Below are positions 12,171-24,435 of a stretch of DNA of 64,000 bases, piece by piece. The translations under genes were made by a program, and so were the position numbers. Within the stretch, counting starts at the first letter, position 1, and every line of letters begins with the position of its first letter. Origin of the DNA: Stereum hirsutum FP-91666 SS1 (Eukaryota > Basidiomycota > Agaricomycetes > Russulales > Stereaceae); NCBI RefSeq assembly GCF_000264905.1, contig NW_006763132.1, forward strand, positions 2,330,719 to 2,394,718, read 5' to 3'. The notes beneath the pieces were generated by a model, which was not told where the DNA came from, did not search any database, and worked only from the letters and a program-made list of their open reading frames with translations.

Positions 12171-13742
12171 ATGCTTGGAACTCCTCCCTCCCTTCCCTTC
12201 CCTTCCCTCCCGTACTGTACTTAGCCTTCGTTCCCGATTACTTATTCCTTGCCTTTCTCTATGATGATCTCTTTTCCGTCGTCCCTTCGTTCTTCCTGTC
12301 GATATATATTGATATGTTGTCGTTATTTCCTCTCATCCGTCCTGACCGTCATATCTGTCCTCCTTTGGCCTCACGAATCCATCGTTACCCCGTCCCCGCC
12401 AGTTACCCCGTCCGTTCCGATTCCGATATATATCTCACGACCCCCCTCGACCTCGACCTCGAGCCGTGTCTTTGATCCGCGCTCTCCTCTCCCCCTGTCC
12501 CCGAACCCGCTCACTCCGCTGTTGTTCTTTATATCCTTCCTTATTGTTCGTTCGGTCGCTCGAGCTACCCCTCTCCCTTGGCCTTTACCCCCCGGATTTT
12601 ATTCAGTGTTTAGTTCTTCTCTTTCCTTCTTTTTAGTTCCTTTTTACTTTTACTTTTTACCTCAACTTCCGCGTTTGTCCTCCTGGCTTGCATTTGTCTT
12701 TTGCCACCTGGCACGTACGTACGTATATATATATACACATACATCTGGTCGCACACCCGTCGCGTCGTGATGTTCCTTTTCCTTCCTTCCTCCTCGCCTC
12801 GCCTTTTCCTTTCCGCTCGTTCTGTCGTCGTTCTGTCTCTTTTCTCTTTTCGTCCCTATCTAAGGATGTATTATCGCTCTTGTAGTACTTGCCGACTGTG
12901 AACTGGTACCCGGTGGTTTTTCGTCCTCGTCCTGTTTGTTGTGTCCCTGTGTCTGCTGTCCGCTGTGCACTTCTTTGGTGTCTGAGTCTTGTCACTTGTG
13001 GGCTGTCAGTGGGGGTACTACATATGATGATCATTGACGTTACTTGTTGGGATACAGAGAATCGATGTCCGTTCGCTCGTTCATTTCGTTTATGAATCTT
13101 CAGCCAGAGGATGAGTTAGCAAGTTACGGTTATCTGATCCGACGTTGACGTTAGCAAACGTTCGTCGAAAAGTTTCGCTTGATGGGACGAGCGGGGAATC
13201 ATCTGCAGGAACCCTTGTGTCCGAGATGTTCCGACCCTGGGCGGTCCAATCGTCAATTGAGAGGATGTAAAGTGCTATAGGGGCGGACCGTCGGCAGAGA
13301 GCTGGCACGACCGAGGAAGAGCCGGTGGAAAAGGGCTTCCAGGAAAAGGATGTGCTTCTTGAGGTCGGACCGTTGAGGGATATCGAGGCGATAATCAGGA
13401 ACATACGGTATGTTGAAGAAAATTCGCGAAATATCGACGGAGAACGCGTCGAGGCGGGGGGCGAGATGCGGGGACGGGCCGGGGACGTCAGGTATGACGT
13501 CGACGAGGGCTAAGTGATTTATTTTGTGGAGGACGGTTTGTGCAAAGGAGTTGCCCGCAGCGTCGATCCTGAAGAGAACCTCGCGAAGGAAGAAGTCCGT
13601 TCTGAAGAGGCCCATCCGATTATCACTCCTCCCCAAATCCGGTCGTCCATCCTATATAACTCGTCCTCCAGACATCCCGAGTATTCCCCCACACATTCCC
13701 CCTCATCCTCTCTCCTTCCCTTCCACCACCACCACAGTCATC
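12171..13742. other. 3' region of gap1 and upstream region of tps1
   Basis: 12.2-12.9 kb is strongly C/T-rich with short TA repeats (TATATATATAC near 12725) and looks like UTR or spacer. On the reverse strand a 127-codon open frame (13253-13636) has protein-like composition but no recognisable family and overlaps the tps1 leader; I do not call it a gene. Confidence 0.4.
13653..13659 (+). promoter_or_regulatory. TATA box of tps1
   Basis: TATATAA, 90 bp before the tps1 ATG at 13743 and followed by a C/T-rich initiator region. Confidence 0.6.
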
Positions 13743-16010
13743 ATGCCAATCTCCGAGCCCTCGCTCTCGGATCTCAACGTCGACGGTAACCAGCACCTCA
13801 TCGTCGTCTCCAACCGTCTCCCCATCACCATCACGAAAGATGCCCAGGGCGAGTACCACTTCAAAATGTCCTCAGGCGGGCTCGTCTCCGCACTCTCTGG
13901 CACCAAGAAGTCCATGGCGTTCACCTGGATCGGCTGGACGGGGTTCTACATCCCCCCGAAGGATCGTCCCATCGTCGACAAACGACTCATGGACGAGTAC
14001 TCCTGCCAGGCCGTCTACCTCGATGACGACGTCGCAGACCGGCACTATAACGGCTTCTCGAACTCTATCCTTTGGCCGCTCTTCCACTACCACCCCGGCG
14101 AGATGAATTTCGACGAGGAGAACTGGCTCGCGTATCGGCAGGCGAATATGAAGTTCGCGGAGGCCGTCAAGCAGCAGGTCAGGCCGGGGAGTATGGTCTG
14201 GGTGCAGGATTATCATCTTATGTTGTTGCCCATGTTTTTGCGCGGGCTCGTCACCGGTCCAAACGAGATGAGGGAGGTGACTTCGAACGAGCTCGAGAAG
14301 CTCACGGAGGGGTTGGATAATGCCGATGTCCCTGCGTTTGGACACGAGTATGTACCCGGAGTGAAGATCGGCTTCTTCCTTCACACGCCGTTCCCCAGTT
14401 CCGAGATTTACAGGTAACGTTATTCTGTTTTTACCCCTATTTCCCCTCATTTTCTTACATTGTGGTTTGTGTGTTAACCTACTCGACCGTTCGTAGGATT
14501 TTGCCAGTGCGGAGAGAGATCCTGCTCGGCGTGCTCTATTCCGATCTGCTCGGCTTCCACACATACGACTACGCCCGTCACTTCCTCTCCTCATGTACCC
14601 GTATCCTCGGTCTCCCCACCATGCCCAACGGCGTCGAGTTCGAAGGCCGGCTCGCCCACGTCGGGACTTTCCCCATCGGAATCGACCCTACCTCCTTCAC
14701 CGAGGTGTGTTGTGCTCCCTCACCTCTATGCTTTTTGTTTTTGAGGTCGTGGTGCTGAACAGTCGGATGGTATGTGTGTGTAATAGAACTTGAAGAAGGA
14801 ATCGGTCCAGAAGAGGATCAAGCAGCTCGAGCAGCGCTTTAATGGCGTGAAGGTTATTGTGGGTGTTGATCGTTTGGATTATATCAAGGGCGTCCCACAG
14901 AAACTACACGCGCTCGAGCTCTTCCTCACTCAACATCCCGAATGGATCGGCAAGGTGCGTCTCCCCCTTCCTCCCTCTCCCTCTCCATCCCCACCCCAAG
15001 TCCTCCCTCACATAACAAACAACCCGAACTAACCAAATGTGACACCGTGGCGTCATCTGCACACATACAACACAGGTCGTCCTCGCACAACTCGCCGTCC
15101 CCTCCCGCCAAGACGTCGAAGAATACCAGAACCTACGCGCGACGGTGAACGAGCTCGTGGGCCGGATCAACGGAAGGTTCGGAACGGTCGAGTTCATGCC
15201 TATCCATTTCATGCATAAGAGCTTGCCGTTCGATGAGTTGTGTGCGCTTTATGCGGTTAGTGATGTTTGTTTGGTGTCGAGTACGAGGGATGGGATGAAT
15301 TTGGTGCGTTTGCAATTTCCTTCTTTCTTTCTTTTTTCCCCCTCCCTCCCTCCCTGCCTCCCTCTCCGATCTCCTTTGCTCCGTCGCGTCATTTCGTATT
15401 TTCAAGTGGAGAGTTACTGATCATTGATGTTGACGGTGCGTTGTATTGGCTGTTGGTTTGGTTAGGTCTCATACGAATATATCGCGTGCCAACAAGCCCG
15501 GAACGGCGTGATGATCCTCTCTGAGTTCGCTGGCGCGGCACAATCGCTGAACGGTTCGATCGTCGTCAATCCATGGGACTCGCAGCAGGTCGCGGACGCG
15601 ATACATGAGGCGGTGACGATGGACGTGGATACGAGGGTGGAGAATAATCGGAAGTTGTTCAAGGTATGTCTGACTCCCACCTCTCCCCCTTCTTCCTGTA
15701 TCTTCCAAACACTGCTCAAACTCCTACTGACGCTCGAACTCCTACTTACGCTCGAACTCTCGAACGCGTATAGTACGTCACGAAATACTCCGCCGCCTTC
15801 TGGGGCACCTCCTTCGTGCGCGAGATGTCGAAGATCAGGCCGGAAGACGTAGATAAAGGCGGCCAGGCAGAGTTGTTGCCTGCTAGCACGGCGGGGAATC
15901 AGCCTGGGGGGAGTACGAATGGGAATCCAGCGTTGGAGACGGCTGCGGATGGGAGTGGGGATGGGGAGCAGTCGCCGGTGGGGGTGGATGCGACTGTTAT
16001 TGCTTCGTGA
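13743..16010 (+). CDS. tps1: Trehalose-6-phosphate synthase (GT20)
   Basis: Makes trehalose 6-phosphate from UDP-glucose and glucose 6-phosphate in the cytosol, the first step of trehalose synthesis for stress and spore reserves. Six exons close at 569 aa: 13743-14413, 14497-14704, 14787-14954, 15076-15303, 15466-15663, 15774-16010. Family signatures run in order: VVSNRLPITI near the N-terminus (phosphate-binding loop), FTWIGWTGFYIP, VWVQDYHLMLLPMFLR, GFFLHTPFPSSEIYR, GVDRLDYIKGVPQK, STRDGMNLVSYEYIACQ. The last ~55 residues are a low-complexity Gly/Asn/Pro tail that is not part of the fold. It is the catalytic Tps1 type without a phosphatase domain. The last intron contains a short tandem repeat of CTCGAACTCCTACT-like units. 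Confidence 0.97.
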
Positions 16011-17258
16011 TTTTGGGGATTTCGTGATTTTGTGAGGCGGTCAGGCTTCAGGTTGGAGTGTCGTGCTGAGAGCCGTATGTGTCCGTTGCTTTTGGGTCAT
16101 ATTTGGGTCCTGGTTGGGCTTTCGACTACTTAGATGGGATTTCCCGCGTTTTCGGTGACTTGGTGGGTTGGGCTACGTTAGCGATGAAATCGAAGAGGCT
16201 GCTTTTGTTGTTGTTGTAAGGTGTACCACATACATGCATACATACATACTCGAATACATACATAAATATACATATTACATATATACGCGCAAATTTGTAT
16301 TTTTCCCTCTGTCAACGGGCTTTTTGTTTTCCTTCATCTCTTGTGTGTTTACATCAATTTGGTTGCTTGTCTGTGTCGAGCAGACCGAATAGGGAATGCA
16401 TGTGCCTTTTGTCTCCGCGAAGCCACCGCCACCGCCACAGCAGTGTCCGAATTCAAATTCTAATTAAGCGCTCACGACTCGGGCGCGTCTTCAAGTTGAA
16501 CTTTGTTCTTGTCCGTGAACGCGTCCATGGTCCGACTACCTACTGTAACACAGGACCTGCCTCGAGTCAAACGTAGGTACTCCCCAGCTTTCCGTAGCAG
16601 ATTCTGCTCTCTTCAACGTGACTCGCTGCCCGATGCTGTTCTCTGCGACGCTGAGCACCTAATGTGCAGAAAGGAGGCTGAAGTCGATTTATGATCGGAT
16701 GAGACCCCTTGTGTTTGTGTTTCTGTGAATGACTAGAAGCGGATCCGGATAAGTATACGAGAAATTTTCGGGCATATATGGGTAGTATGTATTTGTTGGG
16801 TGTGTCCTTAAGAGTCCTTTTCAAGAACTTCACACTGATTATGGTTCGGATCTGTTTCTTATCCGTGTGCTTGATTACTTACTACCTAGCTTCTTTATGC
16901 GACTTGACACCTGTCAGCTTGCGGAGGTTGGGAAAGAAGTTGTGACTTTCGAGTTGGACGTATAGGACATGAATATCAGGCAGCCATCACGTTCGTGGCC
17001 TGGATCGGCCACATAGTATGTGACTTTCTACTGATAGGTATCGCAGTCTACAAGGTGAAAAGATATCCTTGCCGTTTGACGAAGCTCGTGACTAGGCTTT
17101 AGGGCTCACCGGCATACGATCGACCAAACGTATTTGTGTGGCGTGGGGAGGGAGGGCACTAGTAGAGGCGCACCCTGGCGCCTACATACGCCTTCCTGCC
17201 CTCTACGATTCCTCCCAGAGATTCACACCCATCGCCTCTAGTATTGAAGCTGATATAG
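16011..17258. other. Spacer between tps1 and eIF4G
   Basis: No gene seen. Contains a CATA-rich microsatellite at about 16225-16290 and A/T-rich sequence after tps1. No part of it encodes the missing eIF4G N-terminus. Confidence 0.5.
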
Positions 17259-20200
17259 ATGGTGAGCGATACATAATCGATACTGTCTTGTGTTGCTCGA
17301 AGGTTCTCTGATATCCGTCCTGCTTACCTGCATACAGGAGAGATCTACTTCGCCGCTGATAGCCGCAGATGATATCCGAATCAGAGCTCTGCTCAACAGG
17401 ATGACAACGCAGAACTTTGATTCGATATCCGACCGGCTCGTCGACTGGGCTAACAAGTCCGAGAAGGAAACAGACGGAGGTTCGCAGTTCAACGGCTCGA
17501 ATGTCGGTGTGCCTGAGGAGTCTAGCAAGACCGCTGATGCGGCTGAGTTGGCTGCGGCTGCTGAGGAAGCTAGAGACAAAGTGCCCGACAATGAGCCTCT
17601 CCGTATCGACACTGCAGCGGTCCTTGATCTTCCGGGCAAACGCCGTCCTGGTCCTTTGAACTCTCAGTCCGTACGAGCTATGAACATACCACAACCTCTA
17701 CCCTCCGCTCTCGCCACCGCTCGTATCATCGAGGACCTTCATGAGATCTCATACCCGGAAGGCATCAAGAGCCCGAAAGTCGAGCTCAATGCGAGCGCCG
17801 CCAAGGGCAAGTTCAGGTATGTTTACCACACCTTTCATCACTTGTTCACATCCCATACTAATCATCACTTTCTCGTAGGTACGATCGCGACTTCCTCCCA
17901 CAGTTCATGGCGGTCTGCAAGGAGAAGCCAGACAACCTTCCTCCGCTCGATGCCCTCGGCTTGGAGCCAAGCGACCAGACTTCCAGCGGCTTCGATGTGA
18001 CTCGCGGTGGCTCTGGTCGCCGCAATTCTGGCATGGTCACTCCCTCCGGATCAGTCAGTCGCAATGCCTCGATTGGTCTCGGTTTCGTTCCCAGCTCCAT
18101 GGGCAAGACTTCCGGGTTCGGTATGGTTCAATTCGCCACCACCGCCAAAACCGGCGAAGAAGGATTTGCCCTGGCTAACGGTCCGAGTCGTTCTACCTCT
18201 CTCGCTGGGAGCGCTCTGAGTGGCATCGCTATGGGTGGTGGTCGTGGTCCACCAATGTCGCGCACGAACAGCCAAGGCGGACCGGATTCTGGAAAAAAGC
18301 GCGAGCGTACCCGTAGCAAGCGTATCGGTCAGACCAGGAACGAGTCGAACAGGGTCCACGTCTCGACTCCCGCCATGTCTAACATGGGTCCACCTCTCGA
18401 GCCTGTTGCTCCTCTCGAGGCCAGCGCAAACCGATGGGTTGCTGGCAGTACTCGCCGTGGAGCAGCCGCCGCTGCCGTCACACCGGATCCCGACTCACCC
18501 GAAATGGTCGAACGTAAGGTCAAGGGTCTCCTCAACAAACTTACCATGGAGAGGTTCGACTCGATCTCCGACCAGATCATCAGTTGGGCCAACAAGTCCG
18601 AGACCGAGAAGGACGCTCGTACGCTCATCCAGGTCATCAAGCTTGTCTTTGAGAAGGCTACCGATGAAGCTGCCTTCTCCGAGATGTACGCGAGGCTCTG
18701 TCGTAAGATGACGGAGACAATCAGCCCCAAGGTTCAGGACGATGGCATCAAGAACCAGGAGGGCAAACCTATCGTGGGTGGTCAACTGTTCCGCAAGTAC
18801 CTTCTCAATCGTTGTCAGGAAGATTTCGAGCGTGGTTGGTTGCAAAGGGAGACAAGCGCCGCCGCCGCTCTCACGAAGGCGACGGAGGACGAAGCTGCGG
18901 CAAGGGCCAACGCTGCCAGCAGCAAGGAGGCCGAAGAGGGCGAGCTTTACTCAGACGAGGACTATGCAGCCCAGAAGGCCAAGCAGAGAGGTCTCGGTTT
19001 GATCAGGTTCATGGGTGAACTGTTCATGCTGCAGATGTTGACGGAGCGTGTCATGCACGAGTGTATCAAGAAACTGCTCGGAAACGTCGAGAACCCGGAG
19101 GAGGAGGAGATCGAGAGTTTGTGCACGTTGATGAATACCGTCGGGGCGGTTTTGGACACTGAGAAGGCGCACGCGCATATGGATGTGTACTTCGCTCGTA
19201 TGAAGGAGTTGACGAAGAGTCCGAAGGTGAATTCGCGTATAGCTCTCATGTTGCAGGTCTGTGGACTTTTCTTCGTTGATCGTCTTGCTCGTTACTTACT
19301 GCCAGGCCCCTAGGATGTTATCGAGCTTCGGGAGCATAGGTGGCTACTATTCAATACTCCCAGCGGTTCTCGGACCATCCGGCAGATTTACGAGGCCGTA
19401 AGTATTTCCTATTATATGCCTCGAGCTGTCTGTATTCTGACCTTGCATACAGGCTGTCAAAGACAAAGCTGCGAAGGATAAGGAGTTCCGCGAGCGCCAG
19501 ATGAGCATCGGTGGCTCTCGTGGTGGTGACCGTGGCGAACCTCAACAGATCGGTCCCGATCGTTGGGGTACTACTTCAGGACCCAATCGTCCTCCACCCA
19601 AGGCCGGCGACCTGTCTCACTTTTACAAGATCGCGAAATCGACACCGATGAGATTTGGTCCCAGCAGCGTATTTGCCGGAAAGAAGGAGGCCAATGGCCG
19701 CGAAGCTTCCCTGTCCCGCATGGCTTCCACTTCCAATATGTTCTCCATGCTCAGTCAGAACCCCGAACTTGCTGTCGAGGCTACGACCTCGAAGCCCAGC
19801 CGACCGGCGAGTCGCAAGACGAGTGTCAACCTCACCCAGCCCGGCGGTGTCCCTGGGCCCACACAACACAGAAAGCTTCAGCTTCTGCCTCGTTCTAAAG
19901 CTCTCGGGGAGATGAAGGCGGAGAATACCCCTGCCGGATCGGAGGCTGGCTCTGAGGACGGGCGTGCTGAGGCTTCTGCTCCTCCCTCAATGTCGGAGGA
20001 GGCGGCTACGAAGATTATCGACGAGGACGTCAAGGAATTCTTCAGCATGCCCATGTTGTGTGCGGCCGAGTCTTACTTCCGCAGTCTTCCCGAGGAGCAC
20101 CACTTTCAACTCATCGAGAGACTCGCCATGGCCGCCATTGAGTCCACGGAAGCGGACGGGTGGCTCGTCGCAGCCTTCTTCGCTCAAGCGAGAGAAAACA

Positions 20201-20403
20201 ATCTCTGCTCCCCTGCATCATTCGAGGAGGGCTTCGTGCCGCTAGCTGAGCTGTTGGATGACATTGCGATTGATGCGCCCAAGGCATTTGATCTGTTTGT
20301 GGTCATGATGAAGGGTGCTGGGCTGGATGAGGATGAGGAACGGAAGTTACGGATAGCGGAGAAGTCAATGAACAAGGCCAAGTTGATCGCGTTATTAGTT
20401 TGA
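17259..20403 (+). CDS. eIF4G, short form with an extra MIF4G stub
   Basis: Scaffold of the cap-binding complex eIF4F, which links eIF4E, eIF4A and the ribosome. Exons: possible start-codon exon 17259-17261, then 17338-17816, 17879-19256, 19314-19397, 19453-20403 (964 aa). Order of parts: residues about 10-45 copy the beginning of a MIF4G domain (ALLNRMTTQNFDSIS, then DRLVDWANKSEKETDGG). Near 161 is the eIF4E-binding motif KFRYDRDFLPQF. Residues about 365-640 are the full MIF4G domain (LLNKLTMERFDSISDQIIS, then LFRKYLLNRCQEDFERGW). Residues about 838-964 are the MA3 domain (SMPMLCAAESYFRSLPEEH). The several hundred residues that normally precede the eIF4E site in fungal eIF4G are absent, and no upstream sequence encodes them. 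The start is uncertain because an intron directly after the ATG is my inference. Identity is firm. Confidence 0.85.
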
Positions 20404-21027
20404 TTTTCTTTCCTTATCTTCTTTCGTACATACTCTCATTCTCAACGGTCCTCGTATTTTTCCCCTTATAACTTTCGCTCTGAGACATTGATTCAACCAC
20501 CCCTCCCCTTATGTGCTCCTTCCATTTTCTAGACAGTTTATTTCACTCTTCTACCACACTTTCCCCGTAACTTCTCTCTTCCGAGCAAGATTTTACTTCC
20601 CACAAAGTGACTATCATGATCCCTCTGAGTGGTAAGGACGAAGGTTCATCGACGCACCCCCTCTGCCATTCTACTGGTGCCTTACAATCAGCGTGTCTCG
20701 TTCAAGTCTCGTTCAGAGGTGGATTTTGAACGATCTTAAGTGGCAATTGTGCGGTTAGGAATGACCCGAGGGTTCGGCATCAGCCGCACTTCGGCAGTGT
20801 GTGTCCAACCTTTGGCTAGTCACGGACATGCATCTTGTCTAAGTACTAACTTACTGTCTCCAACTTCCGAGTCGACTACGGGCAGTCATAGGGACCAACA
20901 ACCAACATTCTTTGGACAGTCTCAGTTCTGCCCATTCGCAAAGGTGACGCTCTCGTTTGCCTCCAGTGGTCTCGGGGGCAGCTAGTCTGACCGAGACATC
21001 TCGTTCAAGATATACCAGCGAGCCGGG
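20404..21027. other. Spacer after eIF4G
   Basis: C/T-rich 3' flank followed by sequence without a recognisable gene, leading into the F-box gene promoter. No TATA box obvious. Confidence 0.5.
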
Positions 21028-22726
21028 ATGTCCATGTTGACCTTGCCAGACGACCTGGTCCTTGAGATTGCTCAGTATCTCATACCAGCCTGGGATGGAC
21101 TTGGTTTCACAAAAATATCATCTCGCCATTATCACCTCGATTTCACCCTGCAAAGCCTCTGCGCTGTCAACCACCGTATTCGAATGATATGTCTGCCTGC
21201 GCAATTTCAAGTACTCGTCATCGGAGTAGACAGCTACGCTCTAGAGAAGGAAGCAGACTTCATACGACGGACGTTGTTGTCTCGTTCCGACATCTCTACA
21301 TACCTGCGGTGCGCGAGTTCCTGTCTCGAGTCAATCGAGGATTAACTGATGTGTGGTCATTGCCGATCCCATGTAATCTAGCTCTGTGCACTTCGTAGGT
21401 AAAGAAGACACCAATTGGTCACGACCGACAATCGTCGAAATCCAGTGGATTCATCTCAACCAAATCGTGCAAGATCTCCTCAAATTTGCACCAGGTCTCG
21501 TTCGTCTCGATATCACACAACGTTTGGGGAGGCCGTCCATCACAGCGCAACTCCTAGACGTCATAAATGAACATCCCTCGCTTAAGACCGTGGAGATAGA
21601 CTCGCCCGAACCGCTCTTGATGTTGGACACCGAAACAATTCAATCCACGTCGCTCAGCCGGATCAGTTGCGGATACCTTTCACTCGGTCATAAATTTCAC
21701 CCTTTCTCGTGGGAAACCATGGGGAAAGTCCTCCGCACGGCAGGCGGCGCACGACTTCGCACTCTTACAATACCCTCGGAGGGCATTCCGCAAGAATGGG
21801 GATCGCTTTCTCTGAACGGATTGGAGACGCTCGGAATCGATCTGACCCGTTCTGTATCAAATCTGTTCCTCGAACACCAGGCAATTTCATTCATGGCCCG
21901 TCATCCTTCGCTCAAGATCATCAGGGTCAGCATGCTGTCACAATTCCTTCCTTCCCGAATCTTGTCACCACTTCCGTGCATGGCCGAATTGTACGCGTTG
22001 ATAGCGGCGGAACGTCTTGAGGATTCCATACTCTTCAGTGGCTTGGGCCTCAAACGAAAGATTGCCACACCGGTACTGAAGGGTGGAAGCGAGGCGTCTT
22101 CGAGGTGTATTACCAAGGCCTATCTAAGCCTTAGGAAGAATTGCATCCTCTCTCTGCCGCTGTTCACGAAGACCGTGCAGTTCACCGACCTATTGAGAAT
22201 ACAGATCGACGACACAGACAGGAGTGAGGTTACAATTGTATGTCCCGCCATAGACTTCCAAGAAAAACAATGTCCCTGGTCTTAATCTGACCTATATTCA
22301 ACTCTGTAGCATGATCTCTTCAACGCCGTTGAGGTCTGTCATCCGTCGCTGCAGAAAATCACTCGACTCGAGTTCCCTCGGGTTCCACTTTGGGAAAGTG
22401 GTGTGGCGAACTTTAATACCGCCGGCGCGGCCGGAGGAGTACTTCTCGACATTGATGAGTTCGATTTCAGAGACCATGAGCTCGATGAATTCGATGTGGA
22501 GGATCAGGAGAAGGCGTGGTTCATCGTGGAAGAGGGGCTACGCGTGTATGCAGATCATCTGGTGCAATCCGTACAAAAGCTCGGCGCTCTGTGTCCGCTG
22601 CTGGAGGCAATTGAAATCGGCCTGGATACTTCGGCCACCGGAATTTGTTACAAATTAGAGAGCAAGCGAGGAGAAGAGGGGCATGAGAATTTGATGACGG
22701 TGACATGGAACTTCACTTTCTATTGA
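21028..22726 (+). CDS. F-box-like / LRR-like protein
   Basis: Probable substrate receptor of an SCF ubiquitin ligase, a hugely expanded family in mushrooms. Three exons close at 517 aa: 21028-21308, 21382-22237, 22310-22726. The N-terminus MSMLTLPDDLVLEIAQYL matches an F-box start (LPDDLVLEI...L), followed by SLCAVNHRIRMIC. The rest contains irregular leucine-rich stretches (VRLDITQRL, LKTVEIDSPEPLLML, LKIIRVSMLSQFL) as in degenerate LRR F-box proteins. The acidic segment EFDFRDHELDEFDVED lies near the C-terminus. Substrate cannot be inferred. Confidence 0.78.
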
Positions 22727-23266
22727 GATTGAGGTGCGTGCTTGTGGTTCATTACTGTGTCTTCAGGATATTCACACCTTGACGTCGTGCATCAGTCAGG
22801 ACACCGTCGTTCTCGCCCCTACAAATCTCTCAATGTATTCTAAATTAGTCTGAACGAGCCCGCGTAAAATGTCTCATTCCTATCTGTTCATAATCAAGGA
22901 CAATTAACTTATAAGCCAGACCTGTATGTCCTCCCATCGCGTTCACTTTCCGTGTCGCTGACTCCAGCGTGATGGCTTGTTTAACGACCATCGCCTGCAA
23001 AGGCTCTACATTTCAACCAAACATTCATATACGGAAACGACCGCGATCCAACTCCAGCGAGACTAATGCAGGGTATCTCGGTATATCTACGGTCCTACTC
23101 CCTGGCTTCGCTGGTTAAGCTGTGTGCCCCAGTATAATAATGTCAAGTATGTTGAATACAACCGTAGTGACGACAGAGCAAAGGATGACAAGGGTCACAT
23201 TGAAGATTGAGAATAAATTCCGGTAGTGAGAAGAAAAGGTAGTTGGAGGGTTGCTAGAGCGGCTAA
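22727..23266. other. Spacer between convergent genes
   Basis: 3' flanks of the F-box gene (+) and the HD hydrolase (-). No gene, RNA or repeat recognised. Confidence 0.5.
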
Positions 23267-24195
23267 CTATTGCTTGCCGTCATACTCCTCATCTATGGCG
23301 TCGAGAAAGTCGAGCATCTAGGATAGAGGGTCAGTGTAACGAATACAAAGTAGACTATGGACAAAAGAGGGGCGATTTAAACGTACAACTTTGTGTCTCT
23401 TTTCGGCCATTTTCTTGCCTGGCTCGGTCTTCATGCGTTCGCGGATATGAAGAAGTTTATCGTGGAAGTGTTGAATTGCTGTCGTAGGTTGGACGGGGTC
23501 TCCATGCGGTGCATGAAGTGTTCTATCGCCGCGAGATACCCTGAGTACAGTTACAATACGGGGGTCAAAGGAGAAGAGACAGAAGCTGACATACTGGTTG
23601 ATGGCAGCGCTGTAGGCGGACACACGCATTATCCCTACAAACATTTGAACATCAGTAAGTCGGTGCAAGGCAGACAACCAGCAGAAGAAGACAAACCGAA
23701 AGCTCCAATTGCATCCAACCTGTCCGCATCCTGCACGCAATGCAATTCAACGCACTGCTCATGCCAACTCCCCCACTTCCCTTCGCCCCTCAACTTTTTC
23801 TCTGTCGTCCAACTAACATTCTCGACAATCATCGCGATGTCCTTGGCTCTTCCATCCTTTACCAAATCGATGCTCGGCACTTTTTCTGTAAGAGATTGGA
23901 AGAAAGGAGCGAAGTACGTATTGTAAGGATCGATAAGCGCAGCGGGAGGGGCATATTTCTTGTCAAGGACGTCATGAAGAAGAGCGGCGATTTCGACTAC
24001 GAGGAGATCTGGAGCTTTGAGACAAGATGGAGAAATCGTTCTTGCGAGCTGAAGAGCCGTTCTACGGACGCGACGGACATGGTACGCGTCGTGAGACGGA
24101 TCATAGGGAGCCATGGCTTCCTCCATACGCTTTTCAACAGCTCGGATAATGATTTCTTCATCTGGAGAAGGATAGGGAGAGATAGCCACAGTCAT
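23267..24195 (-). CDS. HD-domain phosphohydrolase (YedJ-like)
   Basis: Metal-dependent phosphohydrolase of the HD superfamily; physiological substrate unknown. Four exons on the reverse strand close at 247 aa: 23697-24195, 23595-23634, 23387-23540, 23267-23317. Metal-ligand motifs are visible: HDAYHVRRVRRTALQLA (first His), ALLHDVLDKKY (the HD pair) and ADRLDAIGAFGIMRVSAYS (the distal Asp). The C-terminal part, TAIQHFHDKLLHIRERM followed by KKMAEKRH, is the conserved tail of the YedJ-like subfamily. It is divergently arranged with the ZIP transporter, sharing a 240-bp promoter region (24196-24435). Confidence 0.88.
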
Positions 24196-24435
24196 TGTGT
24201 ATAGTCGTGGTCGTGCTGGACGTGGTGCAGTGGATCGTTTCGTTCAAGTTTCGTTTGTTGATCGACGCGTCGAGTCATCGCGTCGCGTCCGTAATATTTG
24301 ATCAGTGCCTGAACGCGTTGATTAGATCAAATACATGACGCCTTACCATAAACAGTTATCAGATAAGATAAAAAGCCATCCCGACTTTCACATCGTCCCC
24401 GCCAAGTTCCAGATTTCTCTACCTGCCAGCAAACC

